Below the pieces are notes generated by a model. The model was not told the DNA's origin. It was given only the letters and a program-made list of their open reading frames with translations, and did no database searches. Positions 22,428 to 33,188 of a DNA stretch of 64,000 bases are shown here, piece after piece; within the stretch, counting starts at the first letter, position 1, and the number at the start of each line of letters is the position of its first letter. This DNA comes from Diploscapter coronatus (taxonomy: Eukaryota > Nematoda > Chromadorea > Rhabditida > Rhabditidae): assembly GCA_964036155.1 (NCBI GenBank), contig OZ038422.1, positions 72,873,201 through 72,937,200 on the forward strand. Direction: 5' to 3'. A program made the position numbers and the translations under genes.

Positions 22428-25400
22428 TTATGCTTCGGTAATTATGAGTGGCGAAGGTTCGGTTTCAGGGGCTGGTATCGCCTTTTTCTTTCCTAAATTA
22501 TTTAAATTTAAGATTTTTAAACTTTACTGTAACGAGTCTACTTTTTGACAAAATTTCAAATTTGAATGAAAGATAAGATGCAGAATTCGTATTTTTGAAT
22601 TTGCTGAAAAATAAGCTCGAGCCTTTTTCATCTTCATTCATGCTTTTCTATTGACCCATTCGTTAATAAAGAAAAAAGCTAGGTAACCCATAATTTTTCT
22701 GAAACTTACCGAAAATCCTCTCATGTCTTGGCGGCATGTGCTCTACGAGGGGTTTCCCCTTGGTTTCAGGGAGTAAACATTCAAATGCGAAGGTGTCGAT
22801 CAAAGCCATTCCCAACATGACACAGTATGGTAAGGCGATCCAGTAATCTGTCTAAAATTAACGACTTTACCAGTTTCGAAATTTTCAATAATTTCTTATG
22901 ACGTATTATTGACCATATAGATTCCCGATTATTTTATATTTCAAATAGATACTTGATGAGAATTTTTAAATCATATTCTTTCTTACCAAATAAAATACGA
23001 TTGGTGAGAAGATAACTCCAACTCGGTTCCAAAGTTGAACGAACGAATAGCCAAGGTTTCTAATTGGAGTAGGAAAAAGTTCATTTGCAACGATACCATC
23101 AGCTATGTAGATCTAAAAATAGAGTATGCTTCGAAAATAATTACTTTCAAATTTCAAATTATTGCTATGATAGTCCACCAATTATAGCACTTTAAAATCA
23201 AATAATTCTGATCTAGAAACTGAAAAATCGTATACCTGAGAAGTCATCGAGCTGGCTAGCAATATCAGGATAGTGATGACCATATTCAACTCGTGGTTCA
23301 TCTCTCAAACATTATCATCGAATAGAGTTCAAATTCGAAGCTAACCGAAATAATAAGCGCCTATAACAACAGCTAACGAAATCAAAACGACGACTAGGCC
23401 TGAAGTGTGGACGAATTTGCGACCGACACGATGGAATTTTAAATCAGCATAGCCGAAAGTTAAATTGCAGGCATATCTGAAAAATTTGCATATTTAAAAA
23501 GTATATGCTAAAATAGCATATTAAAAATTAACATAGCCTAACCTCATCAGCCCCGTATACACTGAATTCCAATATATCGAACCGCTAAGTTTCTCCAGAT
23601 TGAATAAAATTCCGTAATTGATAATCGAAGTTGAGCAACTAAATTTCCTAATTTAAGTTTAGATGATTAATTCAATTTACTCACTAACTGAAGGCCAAAA
23701 CGATAGAAGTCAGCATTAAGCGATACGTGGAGAATAAATGATAATAGGAATATTGGCCTTTCTTGCGGTTCTGTTGGAGGGCAATCTACAAAATACTTAA
23801 AGATACATTATTATTATTATTATTCTTAGAAATTTGGATGTTTATTTTTAAATATAATTTTATCGCAATATTGTTTCTAACCTCATACTCTGTAAGCAGA
23901 ACCTTCTCAAATTCATCATCAATCAAATGGTGATGATCGGAAATGCTCAATTGCGTCGTCAGGAAATGTCTTGCTTCCTCTAATCGGCCCTTAATTATCA
24001 TAATTGCCCCCAATTAAGGACTTAGTTATCCTAATTAGCTAATCAATTAGTCAATTACCTTCTGAATCAGCCATCTCGGCGATTCATGAACGAAGAAGTA
24101 GCAGAACAATAGCGCTGGGATGCAGAAGAATGCATTGTAATAAGCGAACCAATCCCAAGAGTGGGATGCCCTAAATCAGGATAATTAGGGTAATTATCTG
24201 GATTTAATTAGGGTAGCTAAGTGTCTAATTACCATGCAATAAAAGCTAATAGGGGCATATTTGGCGACCAAGTTATAGCCATGTTGATCCACATACGATG
24301 CTTTTTGGGGATGTTTTCCATGATGTAGACGTTTACAACCCTGTAAACATTTAAATTTTACAAAAAAAATATCGCTTTCTCCTACGAAATAGCCCCTCCA
24401 GTGAAAAATCCTACTATAGATCGAGTAGCGGTGAATTGAAATAGATCTCTTGACTGGGCTACTAGAAGCCATCCCACGAAAGTTCCGAAGGTCGAGATTA
24501 GGGTGGCCTGAATTTTAGAATTGTTTATAATCGTGTGATAAATTATAGTGTGGAAATCCATCTCTTAATGGTAATAAAAATAGAGATTCATTGACTTATA
24601 TTTTAAATCTTATAGCATCTGCAAAATTTGTAGTAAGGTAATTTTTACAGTAAAATTTAGTGAAGTCCATCGTCAAAGATACATAAAATATACGACCATA
24701 GACTTCTATGTTAAATTTTGAAGAGGTATTGTAATCCTACCAACTTCCTTCCGAAAGAATCGCTGATCTGCCCGAACACGACGGCGCCGACCAAAACGCC
24801 GAACATTTGAATCGAAATGCTGTTCTTCACTTGCTTCGCTTTCGCGCAGTACAGATTCCACTAAAAATGAAATAATTTTCCATATATCATCGATAACGGA
24901 ATTTTTAATTCTATACTGCTTGTTCTCTGACAAACAATACTGATCATCATGCATCGCATAAATTGATTTTTATGTCTACAAATTGTACGCTCCGAAATTT
25001 TCTAAAGCCTTCTTGTTCAAGTCGATTGTAAAATCAATTAGGAGAAAAACAATTATTTCCAATTGTTTATCTCTCATTTACTAGCATCATTGATCTTTCC
25101 AGTGGCCAGACCTCGTAACTAAACATTAACAATTCCGCGTTGCTTATTTGTTCATAATGGCAGATGTCTATGCGCTAGGCTTATCAGGTAATGATACTAG
25201 ACATCAGTAATGAGGTGGACTACTTTGTTCTAGGCTATAGGGAGACAAACAAAATGATCGCTACACTATAAAATTTTTGAGACTATTCGGTAATAGAAAT
25301 AAATATATTGAATATGAAATTACTCTACATAACTTAGAAGGAAATGCACGAAAGTAACTATCGAAAATAGCAGCATTTAACGAAATAGAATTGACAGATA

Positions 25401-26131
25401 ATCCTTTCCAAACGCTATTTTTCTCAATGTGGCTACTTTTACAACGTAAAATTCATGTTACTAAAAATTATAGACATTTTCAGGGCTGTCTACAATTTAG
25501 CTAAAGTTGAGAATCTTAATTTTATGCTAATTACCTCGACATTAACGGACTTGAACTGCCACGAAAATTGCGGTTTCGTGCAATTATCGCCCATTTCGTG
25601 GATTGCCGCGCAAATTTCATCGTTCTCCATTTCAGGCGGAAACGTGTAGCCATTACAGGAAAGAACACGGGGACCCGCTCCTGTAAGTTTAAAAAATCGT
25701 ATAGTTAGAGAGTAAAATGTAGGCGTTGAAATAATTCATTCGTTCTATTCTTTCTTAAAACTAAACTAAAAAAACATAGATAAGTTTCAATAAATGCTCC
25801 TATTTGTGAAGATAGAACGGTTGAAGTAATTCATGATTCAGTCTATCTTAAGACTAAACTCATAAAAAGACCAGTTTTAATCAATACACTTATTTAAAGG
25901 AGAAATATAGTGACTGAAATAATAGTTCGGCATTCTTCAAAGCCAAACTAAAGACAAAATTATAAGTTTTAGGAGAAAGTTGTTGCAATTTATTTAAAAA
26001 AAAAAACCTGCATAGACCATGTAGAACATAGACGAAACTTGCGTTAATATCATTAATTCTGCTACGATGCAAATATACACCACATATCGGCCAAAATGTA
26101 CAAAATCATCCAACCGCTTTTCAGTCCCCAT
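22428..26131 (-). CDS. SLC22-like major facilitator transporter (organic ion type)
   Basis: Fourteen exons in consistent phase: 26008-26131, 25535-25680, 24741-24860, 24507-24386, 24233-24340, 24059-24170, 23882-23989, 23685-23785, 23543-23638, 23346-23476, 23236-23303, 22987-23112, 22710-22851, 22428-22492. They give 522 residues, the usual SLC22 length. Seen in order: a TM1-like segment near residues 18-37, a large luminal loop with cysteines and an NCT glycosylation site, the MFS signature GQISDSFGRKL, GFFTGGAIS, the SLC22-type motif HESPRWLIQKGRLEEA, FPTPIRNLGYSF, and the terminal LLPETKGKPLVEHMP. The last exon adds a short polar tail, KKKAIPAPETEPS. It should move an organic cation, anion or zwitterion across the plasma membrane; the substrate cannot be read from sequence. 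The start is the only ATG before TM1 and follows an acceptor-like AATTTTTAG. Confidence 0.92.
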
Positions 26132-28921
26132 ATCTAAAATTTAAGATAGAGATAAAATTAAAATAGGCAATATTAAGATCTTATCGAGTTAGGTAGTTGT
26201 CGAAAAAAAAACTACAGAAAAATTGAATGGCCTGATTCGAAGAGTTAAGGCACATGCAATTCCCATTCTTTGTAAAACCAGTAAAAAATTATCGGGTCTA
26301 ATGCACTTGAAAACCAATTACTCTGCATCTCTAGCGTGACTAATGATCAAAGATAGTGAGAGAGGCGAGAGTCAATCAACAAGGAAATATTCTTGATTCA
26401 TTCTCTAAAGCAATTTGATGACAAATCGCGAGAATTCAACGAAAGTATTAGTGTCATGAGATATTTGAAGAAAAGAACATCTATTTTCAAATTTTAGATT
26501 ATCAGAAAACTGAGTAGCCTGTACCTAAAGAACCCGAAGTTTAAGGTCATCATGTACTGAAAATGAAAAAGATGACTAGTTTGATAAACAACTAGCATCT
26601 AATTGCAAGTTAGTAGCAAATTGAAGGATGGCATTTCTGATGGTGAACAGGAAAAAATCGAAGTAGCACCCACGCATGTAGGAAATGGTTATATTTGGAA
26701 GAAACATAGAAAAAGTAGGAACTTTGGTTTATGATTTTCTCTGACCACTACGTCAGAACGTTTTAAGATCATGATAAATAAAGTTACAAGTACATATAAT
26801 GTGACCAAAAATATGTGTATTTACTTTAAAAAATAATTAAATGAAAATTTACTTAAATGATGTTGACCCGGAAAATGGACTGCCTCAAAAATCAGAATTC
26901 ATGTTTTAGTCTGACGCGAAGTAGCGACTTTTTGAACGGAAGAACACGAAAAAGTGGCATCATTTAGGTAGAGATTGATGACTTCCTAATATGAAGAAAA
27001 GATACATAGTTTTGCCAATCGAACGATAGCTAGAGAATCAAAAGAATTTGTATGCTATGATGAAAGATATGCGAAGAAAAATGTTTGGGATATTAGGAAA
27101 GATGATGAAATAATGAAGATCGATGATATAATAGCCTCTGAACTGCTATCCTATGTTTCAGTGAAAGTCCAGTATAAGCTATTTTAAAATAGAATGATTC
27201 TGCTCTTTTTTCGTAGATAATTAAAATTTATATTATGGAGTGGTCCAGCGCAGTGGTTGTGTGTATCACTCTCTAGAGTATGGCTTCAAGTTCGCCGCCC
27301 CCGCTCCTACCCAAACCAAGGGGGTTAAGAACTGTGTTGGTAGTGGATAAAATCACGAAAAACCTGCCTAAAAAATCCCTCGACTGTTGCACACAACAAC
27401 AGTCTGTCCTCGGGACGGGCCCACTAGTCCTGTGTGGCTAGGACAGGCCGACTGCCCCATTACGGGCTGAGGACAGCCGAGACTCCCACCTAGTGGGAAA
27501 TAATAAGGCTAGAAAATTTTATAATATATAAAGAAAAAGAAGCTAAATAGTTATTTTTGATTATTTTAAAAATAGACCTCATTTTTGCAGGTTTGATTTT
27601 TGAAGCAGAAAATTAAGTTTCAGTTTTCAGTACGAAAATTGTATTTGTATATTTGCAATGGGCTCTTATCGAAGCGCAAAGCTTAGACTGATCATCGAAT
27701 CATAAAAAGGCCAAAACAATGCAGAATGTGCAAAACTAATGACCAATAACATTTTCGATTTGGAACTGATTTGTTGATTATTTTAGTCGATGGAAAGTAA
27801 TTTCGTAAATAGTATACGAGATATTATTTAGGAGACAAATCTCAATACGAAACTATTTATTACCATTTCAAAATTTGTCCTAATATTTTGAAACATTTTC
27901 CAGAAAGTTAAAAATTGATAAACATAGCTTTTGTGAAAATTGCGCTAAACAAGAAGTACAAATCAATGGTTAATAATATTTTCGATTTGGAACTGATTTA
28001 TAGGTCAAAAATAATTTCTTATAATCGTAATAAAATTTCATTTAAATGATGAAGGAAACACATCAGTAAACAAAATTTAATAAATTTTCATACGAGCCCT
28101 AAGGTTTTGAAACATTTTTTTCTAGAAAATTTATTGAAGTTGAATTTCTTTAAGATTGTATAATGTCGATCAAATTCAAATTCAGAAAAAAAACATCAAA
28201 TTGAAATATTCCTCCAACATTCTGATCACTTACTTTTCCAAAACATATACAAATGGCAGCGTTTTCTGATATAAGACAAAGCAAAATATCGCTCTCGAGA
28301 GATGTTTGATTATCAACAAATTTCGAGAAATCTTAACAAAGAAAATTAGTTGAAAAGAGGTTTGATGCCAAATTTACGAAAATTGAGTATGATACTAATT
28401 TCCTGATTTTACCGGTCAAATCGTCTTCTTACTTTCTCAGGTTTCAACCGATTTTTCGCCTCATTACGTTAAAAATTTGGGTTGAATTAAGAATTGACGA
28501 ACATGTCTCTTACTACTCATTTCCGTGAAGTTGAAGTTACAAGGTACTCTGCGTCTTGATCTTACTGATAATGTGTTAAGATAGAGACTCTGTCATTCAT
28601 TGGTAAGTTCAAAAATCGATATTTTGTCTGCAAATTTAACTCGATGATCTCGATTTCAAATCGGTTAATTCACGTGCATGAAAACGTGAAGAGAAAGTGT
28701 TTATTCGCGATCTAACAAAATCGAAGTAGAAAATGAAAATAAATAAGTAAATGAAAGTTTAGACATTGATAAATTTAATTTTTGCGTAGATAATAACGGA
28801 AAGCATTACCAGCAAAATATCAGCGTTTTAAATTTGCTCACGAACAGACAAACTGGCAAAAGATAATTTAAAATTTTCTAAAATCTCCAAATAATATTAT
28901 GCAATACTACTATATGCTAAC
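26132..28921. other. Intergenic with one SINE
   Basis: Between the MFS start and the 3' end of the cysteine-rich secreted gene. Apart from the SINE at 27237-27512 I see AT-rich sequence without coding character, RNA genes or further repeats. Confidence 0.4.
27237..27512 (+). mobile_element. tRNA-derived SINE, copy 1
   Basis: The head resembles a tRNA promoter: an A-box-like TGGTCCAGCGCAGTGG, then a B-box-like AAGTTCGCCGCC about 35 bp on. The body includes CCTCGACTGTTGCACACAAC and its hairpin partner CAACAGTC, then GTCCTGTGTG and a GGGAAATAATAAG tail. It matches the reverse strand of 61429-61705 over its whole length, with moderate divergence. AAAATTTATATTAT upstream and AAAATTTTATAATAT downstream may be an imperfect target-site duplication. 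Confidence 0.8.
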
Positions 28922-29895
28922 TTATGCCTTCTGAACGACAGCTCTGACTCTCTTGAACAATTCCGTGTCGTTCGGGAAATCGGCCCTGGGCGATTTAAAT
29001 TCGCATCGAATCGTGAATTCGACGTCGGATGAACGGCACCTGGAAATTAAACTTTCTTGTCAGTATTCTTATTGTTTCTTTAAATATTTGCCAGAAAACA
29101 TTCATTTCCTCTAAAAAAATATTACTTTTGCACTAAAGTATATATTTCTGTCGATAATATTTTTGCTAAAATTATAAGTGAACTTACTTCCCACTGCGCC
29201 ACATGAGGTGACGACCCTCTCTTCTCTCCAGTCGATAGGTGAGGTGAGAGTGGCAGGTCTTGTGATTCTGAGGACGAACGAAGATTCGATAGACAGTGTC
29301 AGCATCCGGGCACAGAGTGTCGCAGTAGGTACGCACGGTGTTGTCGACGTTTTCCTGCAAAGTTAGTTTTCAAATATATATTTTTGCTAGATTTCGACAC
29401 TGCATATTCGGTCAACTGATGAAATTGGTTTGTTCGAAGTGGTTAAATTTTCTGTGACATTTGGAAATCTCAATAATAGAAGATTTTTTTTTGTTATTGA
29501 ACTCACAAGGTGACTCAAATATGATTAGGCATCGAAAATGATCAATTTTCCAAGTACAGAATTCCTTGTAACACTCAAATTTTTGGATAATTTTTACCGT
29601 TTGCTTACCTCAAAACAAGGATTGAACGGTACTTTCCTTGGGTTCGGGTCATCTTCCGATTCCTTCAGATACAACGAGCAATCCGCTTGTTCTTTTGCTT
29701 TAGGATCTTTCGGATTCTTATTCTGAGTACACACCATGTCACGCCATTCTGAATAATTAAGCAATTAATCGATCCAATTACTCTGATTAAACAGTAATTA
29801 TTGGGCAATTCAGCAATAATAAACTCACGCCAATGTACGCTCTCCGAGTTAACCAATGCAGTAAAATATGCTAAAGTGACAAAATACAAGAGCAT
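28922..29895 (-). CDS. Secreted eight-cysteine protein, function unknown
   Basis: Exons 29829-29895, 29609-29748, 29188-29354 and 28922-29039 give 163 residues with consistent phases. MLLYFVTLAYFTALVNS is a signal peptide. The mature chain has eight cysteines (contexts MVCTQ, ADCSL, NPCFE, TYCDTLCPD, KTCHS, GKCRSS, TIRCEF), compatible with four disulfides, and is otherwise hydrophilic. I do not recognise the fold. The start ATG immediately follows ATATTTCAG, as expected for a trans-spliced message. Upstream lies the transposon-rich block starting near 30262. Confidence 0.78.
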
Positions 29896-31771
29896 CTGAA
29901 ATATGAAATGAAATTCGACATAGAGGATGATCTCATTAAAGCTATGATGAAAGAATAAATGAAGATTTGAAGATATAAGACTTCAAATGAAATAGAACTG
30001 AATGTACAGACAATTTAAAAGGATTTTTAGATAAAATCAAATGAATGTATTGAATTGTCGATTGACCATTTGAAATTGGGACAAGTCTCTGTGTGAATGC
30101 GTAAACAGATCTTTAGGAGTTTAAATGGAATAATTATTTAAAGCTTAAAAATAATAAGTAAAAATTAAAATTCTCAATCGAGTTAATTTCCATGTTTGTT
30201 CAAGTTATGTAGTGAATATTTAACAGGGGATAAATGTTCGATTCAGTTAATGCTTCTCATTCCAATTTTAAAATTATATTTTACTGTTAATGTTTTAAAA
30301 TATCATTTTCCGGAAGTAATTACCCAATATTTTACAGAGTACGGAAAAATTATTGTCGCACTTATTCGTATGCTAATTACTGGCGAACTATACGCTCAGA
30401 TAATTTGGGATAATTTTCTAAATTAATTCTAAAATTATGTGACTTAATTCCACTAAAAATTTCTTTCGAAAATATTTTATAAACTGGGAGAAAAAATTCA
30501 TTACTCAATTTTTCGAAAATTCGGTTTTGAAACTTTTTCTATTACAATTATTTTTTATAAAATATCGTTGAAGTGTGGCATGAAAACGACTGAAGTAAGA
30601 TTTTGCGAACCTGGTGTGCGAATGCACACACTTTTTATGTTTTGATCTGCATCTTTTTACCATGCTGTACCATCTCTATAGCATGGTCTTCTTTTCTCTT
30701 TCACGTTTTATCACTCGCTTTCAAAAATGATAGAAAGCTCAGCCAAGAGCTGGCTTGGGGTTTATTTTTGCTCTTTAAAATTCCTGAATAAATCCTTCGT
30801 ATCTTACCAGAAACTCTAGTTCATGGGACTTCACAGTCCTTGGAATCTTTCCAGAACCGCAAATAACCGGCTGGGTTTAGATTTTATAAGTAGAGCCCGC
30901 AAGCTCCACCCACTTTGTGAGGCAAAAAACGTGTCCTATTTTTTGTTCCTCGTTAATATTATTTCGCTAATTAGGCATTTTGTTGTAAATTTTCTTTTAC
31001 AACTATGCAAATGAGCATCCTGGCTCGACATTTGCACAGTTACTTTCTCGTGAAAACGTTCCGAAACAGTTCTGGAACCGTTTGAAATTTGCGCGTCAAG
31101 CAAAATTCGAACTTTTTGGATTTTCCTACTCTTAAAGGGAGATTCGCTTCAAAGCGCCTAGAAATTTATAGTAGTTCGCATTTTCCTGCATACTTTAGAA
31201 CAAACAAATTTTAAAATGACCGACGACAAGCGACGACAACCTGCTTGAAAGTCGCTATTTTCAAAAGTACGCAATGCACAACTTTTGATAGAAGTGTCAG
31301 TTTGGAAAAAGAAAAATTGTTCAATTCTTCCCAGGACAAGCTTGATTCAATGGTGTAGGTTTTAAAACGCTATCTTCAATTTCGCAAAATCACTTGCGGG
31401 CCCTACTCATATTGACATGTTTCGAAAGAAATTTTTGTATTTTTAATCTAAAATTCAAAAACTTGTGAAAAATAGTATATTATGCTTGCCGCCAACGACT
31501 TTTTCACTTTGATGAATCATACTTATTATTGTCATTTCTGGCTGGAGAGCCATCTCTAGAACTACCCCTAGATTGCTCGAACCTTAAAGGGCGGAGTTAC
31601 TTCCTAGACGCAACTCGCGCCTATAAATACGCCCTCTTCGTTGTTACTTTGTTCCTTCACAATTTTATCTACGCCTTACTGTTCTCTACTTTTGTATTAC
31701 TGTATTGAACCAAGACTAGTCAATAAAGGATTCTTAATATTCGTGCAGTGCTAGTTACTAGCAGAGATGTA

Positions 31772-31920
31772 CGGACCCGGACATTAATTAATGTCCGGGT
31801 CCGGTCTGGGTCCGTGTTTAGAAAATTTGCGATGTCCGGGTCCGGTCCGAGTCCGTGTTGAAAAATTTTTGGATGTCCGGGTCCAGGCCGGGTCCCAATT
31901 TTTACGGACCGCGTACATCT
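31772..31920. repeat. GTCCGG-rich subterminal array, left
   Basis: Three related units built on ATGTCCGGGTCCGG, separated by short AT-rich spacers. The array begins with a perfect 30-bp palindrome, GGACCCGGACATTAA and its mirror, at 31773-31802. Confidence 0.8.
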
Positions 31921-32186
31921 CTGCGGTTATATTATTTCGATAATGATTGCTGCTTTCTCGTTATTTATACCAAGAAAGCTAAATAAGTGAGTCTTGAATC
32001 ATTCAAGCTATACTTCTTAATGTTTATTTCTATTTTTTGCAATAAAATCGCAAGTTAAGGAGTATAGTTTGGTTAGGCTGACTTAAAAAATTGCAAGTCT
32101 AAATTCAATTTATGAAAATTTTATGTAACTAAGTCCGGCTAAGAAAATATTGTATATTGGTATTCGATTTGAAACATTTTTTTGAA

Positions 32187-32340
32187 TGTCCGGACCCGGA
32201 CCCGGACATTAATCAATGTCCGGGTCCGGTCTGGGTCCTCCTCGGAAAAAATTGTAATGTCCGGGTCCGGTCCGGGTCCTCCTCGAAAAAAATTGCAATG
32301 TTCAGGTCCGGTCCGGGTCCCAATTTTTACGGACCGCGTA
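32187..32340. repeat. GTCCGG-rich subterminal array, right
   Basis: Three units as on the left, with CTCCTCG-containing spacers and a near-palindrome at the start. The array ends in the shared terminal block ATTTTTACGGACCGCGTAC. Confidence 0.8.
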
Positions 32341-32703
32341 CATCTCTGGTTACTAGTAGAGATCTAACACCTAAGGCCTTCATAACAACCACACATTCTA
32401 GCCTGCACAATGCTTGGTGAATCAGGCTATCTTAGGGATGAAATTTTTTAAAAAATTTTGTTCACTATATGCTCATATTTGATTTTTTTCGCTCCAATTA
32501 TACAGCGCGCCTTATGGACCTTTAACAGTCATATACCATGGCCTCCAAAAAATTCATACTTCACAATTATACAAATTTTCTTATGAATTTATGATCGTTA
32601 GCATCTAAAGATTCTATAAACAATATTTGGAGCCATAGTTAGTAAATTTTATGCATCTGGCAACAGATAATAAGTGCAACAATAATTTTTTCCGCACCCT
32701 GTA

Positions 32704-32928
32704 TAAAATTGTTCATGATTTAATTTTTCAGACACTTCCATGAAAGATCTTATCACGATTTTTATTGTCATTGCTTTGTCGAGCGAATGAATATTCGAAT
32801 TAAATGTCACTTGATAAAAATTGTTAATAACTAGATTTTTAAACATTTCTATGAAAGGTCTTATCGAGATTTTATTGTTATTTCCATTGTCGAACGAATG
32901 AATATTCGAATTAAATGTCATTTGATAG
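32704..32928. repeat. Tandem duplication, two units of about 113 bp
   Basis: Two diverged direct repeats, each running from AAAATTGTT to AATTAAATGTCA..TTGATA. The corresponding place upstream of copy B (about 40210-40305) has only one unit. Confidence 0.65.
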
Positions 32929-33188
32929 GAGCTAAAATTCTCTTATCGCTAAAAATTAACCCATGACATAGTGTTAAGTCATATCGACCTCAGACAGTCT
33001 GGAATAAATTTTTTATAACCTATGAAGCTTATTTTATTATACGAACAACACAAAACTCATTCAAAAACGGAAAATTTTCAGTTCTGAGCAAGTTTATCAT
33101 TAGAATTGATAAAAGCTTTCTATAAAGTCGGGAAATTTTTGTCGGAAAATACTTTTTTCGATTATTGCAGATTCGACCTATTTCAAAA

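Larger units (their letters stand above)
31762..32348. mobile_element. hAT-type non-autonomous element nested in the mariner-type element
   Basis: A perfect 12-bp terminal inverted repeat, CAGAGATGTACG, is flanked by an exact 8-bp duplication GTTACTAG (31754-31761 and 32349-32356). Eight-bp duplications and CAG-type ends are hAT hallmarks. Both subterminal regions hold arrays of GTCCGGGTCCGGTC-like units; the left array is closed by a further copy of the terminal repeat at about 31913-31924. No transposase is present. Confidence 0.85.
30335..32701. mobile_element. Tc1/mariner-type non-autonomous element with TA duplication
   Basis: The ends are long inverted repeats: CAGAGTACGGAAAAATTATT on the left, and on the reversed right end CAGGGTGCGGAAAAAATTAT, with similarity continuing about 12 bp further. 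TA flanks both sides (30333-30334 and 32702-32703). The duplicated locus near 40205 reads straight across the site without the insert, fixing both boundaries. The element is 2367 bp, of which about 595 bp is a nested hAT-type insertion and its duplication. I see no transposase frame; internal frames at 30603 and 30823 are short. A TATAAATA at 31621 and an AATAAA near 31724 may be element promoter and poly-A signals. Confidence 0.82.

Noticed and set aside
30603..31014. Open frames inside the mariner-type element as transposase remnants
   Set aside because: No DDE/D-type motifs and hydrophobic random composition.
31560..31740. Solo LTR, suggested by TATAAATA followed by AATAAA
   Set aside because: No TG..CA ends or short direct repeats found; the region lies within a defined TA-flanked element.
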